A program made the translations under genes and the position numbers. Below, in pieces: positions 57,996 through 64,000 of a stretch of DNA of 64,000 nucleotides (position 1 is the first letter of the stretch; every line of letters begins with the position of its first letter). Source of the stretch: JABDIY01 sp963751955 (GTDB lineage Bacteria; Actinomycetota; Acidimicrobiia; Acidimicrobiales; SZUA-35); the NCBI GenBank assembly GCA_963751955.1, contig CAVVWM010000011.1, positions 310,001-374,000 of the forward strand. The letters run 5' to 3'. The notes under the pieces are model-generated. The model was not told the origin of the DNA and did no database searches. It saw only the letters and a list, made by a program, of their open reading frames with translations.

Positions 57996-59421
57996 TCCAT
58001 TCCTCCAAACGAGATGCAGAGTCGGGCGCAAGAAGAACTGAATAGCGCATGCCGTCGGCATCGGTGTGCTCGGCGAGCACCTCGCCCTCGCGATGCAACG
58101 AAGCCATGATGTCGCCCCTGCCGAAGGGGATCGCCAGCTCGAACACCTCGGCGGCGGACCGTAGCCGGTCCCCGATGGCGAGTAGCAGGTCGTCCAAGCC
58201 TTCGCCGGTTTGGGCTGAGATCCCGACTGAGCCGGGGTTGAGATCCACCATCCGCTTGACCTCTTCGGACACGTCCAGCTTGTTGAAAACCAGAAGCTGC
58301 TCGACCTCATGCGCATCGATGCTCTCCAGCACCTCACGGACCGCCACGATGTGGGCGTCAGGGTCGGGTCCCGCTCCGTCAACTACATGCACCAGCAGAT
58401 CCGCTGATGCCGCAACTTCGAGGGTCGACTTGAATGCCTCCACCAACGTATGGGGCAACTTCTTCACGAAACCGACGGTGTCGGTGAGCAAGATTTGTTC
58501 GCCGCCGGGAAGGCGAAGCTTCCTCGTGGTGGGGTCGACGGTGGCAAACAGCTGGTCCTCCACCTTCACATCGGCCCCGGTAAGGGCACGCAGCAACGTT
58601 GATTTACCGGCATTGGTGTAACCCACGATGGAAACCACCGAGTAGGGCGAACGGTGACGGGCCTTCCGTTGGTTCTGGCGGCGGCCGGAAATCCCTTTGA
58701 GATCCCGTTCGAGCTTGTGGATTCGGCGCACCAGACGTCGGCGGTCGACCTCGAGCTGGGTCTCGCCGGGGCCGCGGGTTCCGATACCGCCGGCCTGCTG
58801 ACTGAAGGACTTCTTGCCTCGGAGACGAGGCAGGTTGTACCTCAGTTGTGCCAGTTCCACCTGGGTTTTGCCCTCGGTGGAGGTTGCGTGTTGGGCGAAG
58901 ATATCGAGGATCACCGCAGTGCGATCCAGTGCTGTTCGGCCCAGAGCCTTCTCCAGGTTGAACCCCTGGGCGGGGGTGAGTTCGTCGTCGAACACGACAG
59001 TGTCGGCGTCATGTTCCAGGGACGCTTGGAGGATCTCCTGTACTTTGCCCTTTCCCACAAAGGTGGCCCGATCGGGGCGATCGCGTCGCTGCATTATCCG
59101 AGCGACTACGTCGGCTCCCGCAGTGTCGACCAGAAGCTCCAATTCGTCGAGACTGGCCTCAGCTATTCTCGGGTCCATGCCGCTGTGGGCCATTCCGACG
59201 ATCACGATCCGCTCCCGGAATGCACGATCGAGGAAGCCGCCGCGGATTTCACCGCCAAAATCACCGAAGGCGCCGCGGTGGGATTCGTCTTCGTCGTCGG
59301 TCTCATCCGAGTCGTCGGCTCGATCCCACCACGACCCTTCGATCGGCGGGTACGGCACGGGCCGATCGACATCGGAGGGATCGAGCTCGCGTTCGCTGGA
59401 GGAGGGTTCGGAGGCAGGCAC
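57982..59421 (-). CDS. hflX: GTPase HflX
   Basis: A 479-residue ribosome-associated GTPase that rescues stalled or split ribosomes under stress. The N-domain (glycine-rich and GxGxxE block) includes SFSQQAGGIGTRGPGETQLEVDRR. G1 is GYTNAGKST, G3 is LLTDTVGFV, and G4 is FNKLDVS. The acidic N-terminal extension of about 45 residues is unusual but probably disordered. The stop overlaps the downstream dapC start by 14 bases, and its start lies two bases from dapF, so the three form an operon. Confidence 0.94.
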   Translation of the reverse strand: MPASEPSSSERELDPSDVDRPVPYPPIEGSWWDRADDSDETDDEDESHRGAFGDFGGEIRGGFLDRAFRERIVIVGMAHSGMDPRIAEASLDELELLVDTAGADVVARIMQRRDRPDRATFVGKGKVQEILQASLEHDADTVVFDDELTPAQGFNLEKALGRTALDRTAVILDIFAQHATSTEGKTQVELAQLRYNLPRLRGKKSFSQQAGGIGTRGPGETQLEVDRRRLVRRIHKLERDLKGISGRRQNQRKARHRSPYSVVSIVGYTNAGKSTLLRALTGADVKVEDQLFATVDPTTRKLRLPGGEQILLTDTVGFVKKLPHTLVEAFKSTLEVAASADLLVHVVDGAGPDPDAHIVAVREVLESIDAHEVEQLLVFNKLDVSEEVKRMVDLNPGSVGISAQTGEGLDDLLLAIGDRLRSAAEVFELAIPFGRGDIMASLHREGEVLAEHTDADGMRYSVLLAPDSASRLEEWIVRH

Positions 59422-59423
59422 GT

Positions 59424-60224
59424 TCAGTCGGGCACGTCGATGGATGCGACGTAGGTAGTGGGTCCGGTGAGGAACACCTCGTCATTGGTGACTTCGACTC
59501 TCGCGTCGCCGCCGGGCTGCCTGACAGTAACCGAACTGTCGGTGAGACCCCACTGATTTGTTGCCCATGCTGCGGCCGACGCCCCCGAGCCGCACGCCTG
59601 GGTGATCCCGGCCCCTCGTTCCCAGACGTACAGCGACAGGGTCGAGCGATCTTCGATGCGAATGAGATGAAGGTTTATCCCGCCGTCGTAGCTGGTTTCG
59701 ATCTCAGGGCCGATCGACGCGAGATCGATCAACTCCGGATCATCGATTTCCACCACGAGATGGGGGTTTCCGATGTTGACGGTCTGTTGGCGGATCGGTT
59801 CCAGACCGAACAGTTCCCACTTGCCATAGGGAGCGGGGCCTGCGGTAGCGGTCCCCATCGACACCTTGGCGTGATGAACTCCGCTTCTCCGATCGGCCCA
59901 TATCTCCAGCTGACGCATGCCACCGTCGGACCGGATACTCAGAGACTGGTGGCCTTCAAGCCCAGCACGCATCACTATGGCCTGGGCCATACACCGAATC
60001 CCGTTGCCAGAGATCTCGGCTCGGCTGCCGTCGGCATTCCACAACGTCATCGACCACAGAGAACCATCGGCGGACAGCCGCTCGGCTGCGATCAGCCCGT
60101 CAGCACCAATTCCTCGACGGCGATCACACCAGGCCAACGCATCGGTGGGAGCGAGCGCCTGATTAGGTTCCACGGCCACCAGAAAATCGTTCCCGAGGCC
60201 GTGATGTTTGCTGAGGAGAGTCAC
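59424..60224 (-). CDS. dapF: Diaminopimelate epimerase
   Basis: A 266-residue PLP-independent epimerase that converts LL- to meso-diaminopimelate, the lysine precursor and peptidoglycan crosslinker. The two catalytic cysteines are in EISGNGIRCMAQ and TQACGSGASAAAW. GNDFLV and VNIGNPHLVVE complete the family pattern. It is the first gene of the dapF-hflX-dapC operon. Confidence 0.94.
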   Translation of the reverse strand: MTLLSKHHGLGNDFLVAVEPNQALAPTDALAWCDRRRGIGADGLIAAERLSADGSLWSMTLWNADGSRAEISGNGIRCMAQAIVMRAGLEGHQSLSIRSDGGMRQLEIWADRRSGVHHAKVSMGTATAGPAPYGKWELFGLEPIRQQTVNIGNPHLVVEIDDPELIDLASIGPEIETSYDGGINLHLIRIEDRSTLSLYVWERGAGITQACGSGASAAAWATNQWGLTDSSVTVRQPGGDARVEVTNDEVFLTGPTTYVASIDVPD

Positions 60225-60264
60225 TTATGACCAGTGTAAGGGGTTTGCCTTCTACGCTCGGATC

Positions 60265-60852
60265 GTGGAGATCGAATTCGACGGCTTCAACCGTGCCGTC
60301 GCAGCCGCGATCGAGTCGGGCTTTGGTGGGTCTTCGGCCGGCGATCCCGCCGACCGACCCGATCTACATGGCGATCTCCCGGGGCTGCCAGCTGCACTGG
60401 GGCGTGGGTTGGCGGCAATTCATGGTTCGGATGTTCCTCCCAATGTTGAGCGAACCGACCTTGCCGCGCTCCTTCGCGGGCGGCTGGACGACGGGGCGAT
60501 CACAGCTACCGAGCTACCCGATCCGTACAGCCGCTATGACCCAGGCCAGCTGGTATCTATCTGGCACGACGGGGCGGCTCGTGGCGTTGGGGACGCCTTA
60601 TCGGTATGCCTGGTGGGAGCGCTCACGATCGATCGGCTTCTCATGAGGAACGGTGAGGTGGCCGGAATCAGGGGGGAGTTTGGCCTCGTGGGAGATCGTC
60701 ATCTCGACCTGGCCGTAATCCAGCACAGCATTCACCGAACCCTGGGAGCTGAGGCGGTATTCGGCTTTTACGAGGCCTACGGATCTGACCCGAACATCGT
60801 GGCGCTTGATCACTACGTACTGACCGGGCTGTTGCTCGGGTGGATTGAATGA
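60265..60852 (+). CDS. APH-like protein that appears to have lost its catalytic motifs
   Basis: A 195-residue protein whose C-terminal half, GLVGDRHLDLAVIQHSIHRTLGAEAVFGFYEAYGSDPNIVALDHYVLTGLL, lines up with the C-lobe of aminoglycoside 3'-phosphotransferases (ADRYxDLA ... FFEAYGxDPD ... LDEF). At the place of HGDxxxxN the sequence is VGALTIDRLL, and DxG reads GEFG, so the catalytic Asp and metal Asp are gone. The N-lobe is also short. It may be a pseudokinase. GTG 60265 is one choice; an ATG at 60208 overlaps dapF. The stop overlaps the miaA start by four bases. Confidence 0.6.
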   Translation: MEIEFDGFNRAVAAAIESGFGGSSAGDPADRPDLHGDLPGLPAALGRGLAAIHGSDVPPNVERTDLAALLRGRLDDGAITATELPDPYSRYDPGQLVSIWHDGAARGVGDALSVCLVGALTIDRLLMRNGEVAGIRGEFGLVGDRHLDLAVIQHSIHRTLGAEAVFGFYEAYGSDPNIVALDHYVLTGLLLGWIE

Positions 60853-61739
60853 CCGAAACACACACGCCGTCGAAGCAGGTTCCCATCGTCATCGTTGGCC
60901 CAACCGCCAGCGGCAAGTCGGGCCTCGCAATCCAACTTGCCCAGCGATTGGGGAACTGCCAGATCATCTCAGCGGATGCCATGGCGGTCTACCAGGGCAT
61001 GGACATCGGTACGGCCAAACCAAGTGTCGATGAAAGGGCCGGAATCCCCCATCATCTGATCGACGTGGTGGATCCGACGCAAGACTTCGACATGGCCCAG
61101 TTCCAAGGACTGGTGCAAGGAGCATTGGCCGAGGTCGAATCCGCTCACGACCGCCCGCTCCTGGTGGGGGGCACCGGCCTTTATGTGCGTTCAATAGTGG
61201 ACGACTTCGAGACCCCACCGCAGTTTCCCGACGTGGCGGCTGACCTCGCGACCGAACCCAACACCGCTCATCTCTTCGCCCGCTTGAAGGAGCTCGACCC
61301 CAAGGGTGCCCAGAAGATGGAGGCGGAGAATCGGCGGAGAATCATTCGGGCCCTGGAAGTCACGGTCGGAAGCGGCCGACCATTTTCCTCCTACGGCCCC
61401 GGTGTTGACGCCTATCCGCCGACCCGCTTCGTGCAGCTGGGACTCGAAATCGATCGCCAGGCAATGGATGCCAGGATCAACACGCGCTTCGACCAGCAGA
61501 TGGCCAACGGCTTTCTGGACGAGGTTGCCGCGCTACCCAAACCGCTGTCACGGTCGGCGGGCCAAGCCCTCGGCTACCGAGAGCTGCTGCAGCACCTCGA
61601 CGGCCAACTCAACCTTGATGAGGCTGTTAAGAGAGGCGAAGTCGCGAACGCGACGATTCGCTCGTCGCCAGCAACGTTGGTTCCGTCGGGACCCGCGCAT
61701 CAGTTGGCTCGATGCCCTCTCCCCCACCGTGATCGATGA
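60849..61739 (+). CDS. miaA: tRNA dimethylallyltransferase, frame-broken near its C-terminus
   Basis: MiaA adds the dimethylallyl group to A37 of tRNAs that read codons starting with U. It has the P-loop GPTASGKSG (about 18-26), the substrate-binding SADAMAVYQGMDIGTAKP, and LVGGTGLYVRSI and NRRRIIRALEV further on. After residue about 260 the frame diverges (KRGEVANATIRSS) from the conserved RTRRFARRQxxWFRRD motif. That motif is present in another frame. Removing one A from the AA at 61629-61630 yields V-REAKSRTRRFARRQQRWFRRD with a stop at 61782. Start overlaps the pseudokinase-like gene by ATGA. Confidence 0.85.
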   Translation: MTETHTPSKQVPIVIVGPTASGKSGLAIQLAQRLGNCQIISADAMAVYQGMDIGTAKPSVDERAGIPHHLIDVVDPTQDFDMAQFQGLVQGALAEVESAHDRPLLVGGTGLYVRSIVDDFETPPQFPDVAADLATEPNTAHLFARLKELDPKGAQKMEAENRRRIIRALEVTVGSGRPFSSYGPGVDAYPPTRFVQLGLEIDRQAMDARINTRFDQQMANGFLDEVAALPKPLSRSAGQALGYRELLQHLDGQLNLDEAVKRGEVANATIRSSPATLVPSGPAHQLARCPLPHRDR

Positions 61740-61782
61740 TGCAATCGCAGCGCTCGACTCGGCCGATCAAGCGACAGTCTGA
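61629..61782 (+). pseudogene. True C-terminal segment of MiaA in the shifted frame
   Basis: This frame encodes the conserved C-terminal MiaA motif RTRRFARRQQRWFRRDPRISWLDA and then about 25 residues ending DSADQATV. It is the expected end of the tRNA-modifying enzyme, reached only by a one-base frame change near 61629. It is not an independent gene. Confidence 0.75.
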
Positions 61783-62543
61783 GAGACCAGGGCCATCATC
61801 GTGCAAGCTACGGCCACCGGGTTCACCACCTGATGGAGATGTTCGCCCTCTAGACGAGCCACAGCCCAGCCCTGTTTGCGAGCCTCGTCCATGCTTGGGG
61901 CATACATGTCGCCCATCGCCAGGAAGGCAAGCCCCACATCGTCGGGTAGGCGTGGTGCTGGGACCTTCTGATCGAACAACGCTCGGGGAACGGGTCGGGC
62001 CTCAGCGAACACTCGTTGGCGTGACGATTCATCGGGAAGCATGTCCTCGATCATCGAGCCCCACCAGCGATGCCACGGTGGAACATGATCATCGGGGCGG
62101 GTGAGTCTGTCGAGCAGCCGACCCAATGGTGGATCCAGGTCGGTTGCCGACAATCCGTCGATCGGCACCCGGCCATTCACCAAGATAACGGTGTTGACAC
62201 GGTGACCACGAGCCATTGCCTCCTCGGCGACCAGCAGCAGCCGAGGGCAGGCTGCGGAGTGCCCCGCAATAACCAGGGGCGGTGCATGGGTTTCAACCGC
62301 ATCCTGAGGTTTCGGTGGGTTGGGGAGTGCGCTCAGAACGTCTTGGAGCCAGGGCGAAAGGAAGTCCTCAGCCTTACAGCCGACCGGAGCGGGATCGGCG
62401 ATGAAGGGCTCCTGCTTGAGTCCGACCAGAACGTCTGCAACGTCGGTCCAGGACTCGGGGCCCAACAACATGCTGGGAATCAGAAGCCATCGCCGTGGAG
62501 CGATCGGCTCGATGGGGGCACTCGCCCGCCGGGGCTGGACCAT
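61767..62543 (-). CDS. Alpha/beta-hydrolase-like protein
   Basis: A 258-residue predicted alpha/beta hydrolase. It begins with a long N-terminal segment (WLLIPSMLLGPESWTDV, the oxyanion region). The nucleophile elbow is IAGHSAACPRL, a variant of GxSxG (GHSAA). The catalytic His is in LEGEHLHQVVNP near the C-terminus, and an acid candidate is Asp in AMGDMYAPSMDE. Its substrate is unknown. It overlaps the frame-corrected miaA by 16 bases tail-to-tail. Confidence 0.7.
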   Translation of the reverse strand: MVQPRRASAPIEPIAPRRWLLIPSMLLGPESWTDVADVLVGLKQEPFIADPAPVGCKAEDFLSPWLQDVLSALPNPPKPQDAVETHAPPLVIAGHSAACPRLLLVAEEAMARGHRVNTVILVNGRVPIDGLSATDLDPPLGRLLDRLTRPDDHVPPWHRWWGSMIEDMLPDESSRQRVFAEARPVPRALFDQKVPAPRLPDDVGLAFLAMGDMYAPSMDEARKQGWAVARLEGEHLHQVVNPVAVACTMMALVSQTVA

Positions 62544-62592
62544 GACTGCAACGTAGTGAAGTCACTCACATCACACCAATTGAGTCGATCGA

Positions 62593-63393
62593 TCACACCC
62601 TGATCAACAGTTCCCCGTTGGGAACAATGAACCACGCCGACGGATGGTCCATCCATTCGTGCCACGCTGCGACCACCTCTGCTTGGTCGTCCTCGGTGGC
62701 GATTCCGTACTCCCTCGCCTGGACACCAAATGCGGAACTGACCGAACGTTCACCCCACAACGTGCCCCACCACTCCCGCTCCTCGCCGGTGCAGTACAAC
62801 CAGGTCCCCACCGACGCCTCGATCCGAGACCGATCCACGCCTGCCTCAGAAGCCCATGACAACAGGTGACGGGCGGCATTGGGCTCGGCGTCGTTGCGAC
62901 GGGCCACCTGTTGGTAGATGTCCATCCAGAGGTCGAGGCCCGATGGTTCGGGATACCAGCTCATCGCGTGGTAGTCGGCATCTCGAACCGCCACGATCCC
63001 GCTCGGTTTGGTGACCCGAACCATCTCTCGGAGGGCTGCCACGGGGTCGCCGAGATGCTGAAGCACCTGGTGGGCGTGAACGACATCGAAGGTGTGGTCG
63101 CCGAACTCGAGCTCGTAAACATCGCCCGAGCGCAACTCCACGTTGTCCGCGCCCCACTCCACCTTGGTGGCCTCTGCGGTTTCGAGAATCCCCTCGACCG
63201 GCTCGATGCCGATCACCGTCGCCACCCTGGTGGCGAGGTCACAGGTGATCGTTGCGGGACCGCATCCCACATCGAGAAGCGTGGCAGCGGGAAAAAGGTG
63301 AGGCAGCAGGTAGGCAGCCGAATTTGTGGCGGTTCTCCATGTATGGGACTTCAGCACGCTGCCGTGATGACCGTGGGTATAGGTGTCGTTCAC
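62593..63393 (-). CDS. Class I SAM-dependent methyltransferase
   Basis: A 266-residue Rossmann-fold methyltransferase. Motif I is LLDVGCGPATITCDLA (about 39-54), the acidic motif II follows as VIGIEPVEGI, then VVHAHQVLQHLGDPVAALREMVRV, typical of UbiE/Coq5-like enzymes. The target cannot be inferred; lipids, quinones or small metabolites are all possible. Confidence 0.87.
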   Translation of the reverse strand: MNDTYTHGHHGSVLKSHTWRTATNSAAYLLPHLFPAATLLDVGCGPATITCDLATRVATVIGIEPVEGILETAEATKVEWGADNVELRSGDVYELEFGDHTFDVVHAHQVLQHLGDPVAALREMVRVTKPSGIVAVRDADYHAMSWYPEPSGLDLWMDIYQQVARRNDAEPNAARHLLSWASEAGVDRSRIEASVGTWLYCTGEEREWWGTLWGERSVSSAFGVQAREYGIATEDDQAEVVAAWHEWMDHPSAWFIVPNGELLIRV

Positions 63394-63457
63394 GTCTCAA
63401 ATCCTAGAGCTACCCGCAGAGCGCCTCTGCGTGGAAGGTGGCGGATATAACAACTCG

Positions 63458-64000
63458 GTGAGCCCGCACGAACAGGATCAAGCCCTTCGCGACGACATTC
63501 GCCGACTGGGTCGTCAGCTCGGGCACTCGATCGCCCGGCAGGAGGGCCAACCGTTCCTCGACCTTGTGGAACAGGTTCGCATCCTGTCCCGTTCGCTGCG
63601 CCGAGACGGGGACCAACGCGCCGGCCTCGAACTTGCAGCCACCTTGGCCCACGCCGACTTGGAGCAATCCATGAAGCTGGTCCGAGCGTTCACCACATAC
63701 TTCCACCTGGCCAATGTGGTTGAGCAGGTCCACCGCATCGAGGATCTGAACCTGAGCAAAGCCAACGCAGGCCGGCTCTCCGACACCGTCCCAAAGCTGG
63801 TCGACCATGGATTCTCCGGTGACGACATCCTCGACGGACTGAACCGATCGGCACTTCAACCGGTGTTCACCGCTCACCCCACCGAAGCCTCCCGCAGGTC
63901 GATGTTGGACAAACTTCGTGAGATTGCGCTACTGGTGGAGGATCGCGGTCTTGAGCGGTGCACCAGCTGGGAGCGGCGGCGGATCGATCGCCGGATCGAC
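63458..64000 (+). CDS. ppc: Phosphoenolpyruvate carboxylase, 5' part (runs off the window)
   Basis: The first 181 codons of a large carboxylase that makes oxaloacetate from PEP and bicarbonate. After a GTG start, the translated sequence contains FTTYFHLANVVEQVHRIEDL and the catalytic-His block LQPVFTAHPTEASRRSMLDKL, both diagnostic of PEPC. The gene is open to the last base of the window with no stop. It feeds the TCA cycle with oxaloacetate, from which aspartate, and then diaminopimelate and methionine, derive. Confidence 0.95.
   Translation, partial: MSPHEQDQALRDDIRRLGRQLGHSIARQEGQPFLDLVEQVRILSRSLRRDGDQRAGLELAATLAHADLEQSMKLVRAFTTYFHLANVVEQVHRIEDLNLSKANAGRLSDTVPKLVDHGFSGDDILDGLNRSALQPVFTAHPTEASRRSMLDKLREIALLVEDRGLERCTSWERRRIDRRID

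Noticed and set aside
57996..58382. 129 extra N-terminal codons for DapC
   Set aside because: They are the antisense-frame shadow of hflX; GGAGG-TTG at 57995 fits the family start.

Overview
The window looks like chromosomal DNA of a high-GC actinobacterium, most likely of the class Acidimicrobiia. This is an inference: no rRNA is present, and the call rests on gene content. Supporting genes are CarD, a DUF3039 protein, a wax-ester-synthase/DGAT-like acyltransferase, a fosfomycin-type Cys-to-Asp MurA, a lexA / LysM-protein / nrdR block arranged as in mycobacteria (lexA-chiZ-nrdR), a class II (B12-dependent) ribonucleotide reductase, and many GTG/TTG starts. Most of the window is dense housekeeping sequence with short operons and 1-4 base start/stop overlaps.

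Layout. 0-6.7 kb: glutamine synthetase family enzyme, MscS channel, a 2-hydroxyacid dehydrogenase plus amidohydrolase pair, and a double-length phosphofructokinase. 6.7-10.4 kb: a low-density accessory patch with a helix-hairpin-helix protein carrying a Lys/Asn repeat tail, a decayed Mrr-type nuclease fragment, two small lipoprotein genes (one frame-broken) and a GIY-YIG-like miniprotein. It ends at the RNase P RNA gene (about 10.46-10.80 kb, minus strand). 10.9-20.5 kb: HlyIII-like membrane protein behind a perfect inverted-repeat operator, zinc-ribbon coiled-coil protein, a frame-broken class A penicillin-binding protein, membrane serine protease, PilZ protein, glycosyltransferase and a WS/DGAT-like acyltransferase. 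21.5-22.6 kb: tRNA-Val(GAC) with an unusual C33 and tRNA-Cys(GCA) bracket an array of about 6.5 units of a 128-130 bp hairpin repeat. 22.6-34.6 kb: two paralogous zinc-ribbon membrane proteins, lipoprotein, tRNA-Gly(GCC), Fpg/Nei-like glycosylase, MetX, a solitary NPPF adenine methyltransferase, DEAD helicase, nucleotide cyclase domain protein, beta-lactamase-fold hydrolase and an aminoglycoside-phosphotransferase-like kinase. 34.7-45.2 kb: murA-lgt, acyl-CoA dehydrogenase, degenerate metallo-beta-lactamase, carD, acyltransferase, a selenocysteine peroxiredoxin divergent from a TlpA-like lipoprotein, DUF3039, galE, RDD protein and 5-formyl-THF cyclo-ligase. 45.5-64 kb: Thr/Ser-rich surface protein, nrdJ, RibD-like reductase, lytic transglycosylase, nrdR - LysM protein <> lexA, the lysine/diaminopimelate genes dapE, dapC and dapF with hflX and miaA, hydrolase, methyltransferase and the start of ppc.

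Genes that work together: nrdJ with its likely repressor nrdR; lexA with the divergent LysM division-inhibitor-like gene under SOS-box-like sites; dapE/dapC/dapF supplying meso-diaminopimelate for a peptidoglycan built by MurA and the PBP and trimmed by the lytic transglycosylase; lgt modifying the several lipoproteins encoded here.

The most striking observation is an in-frame TGA exactly at the peroxidatic-cysteine position of a BCP-type peroxiredoxin. It is followed by a hairpin that fits the bacterial SECIS pattern, which implies a selenoprotein. At least four other genes (PBP, WS/DGAT, miaA, one lipoprotein) carry apparent single-base frameshifts. Because two of these are normally important genes, assembly or sequencing indels are a serious alternative to real decay.
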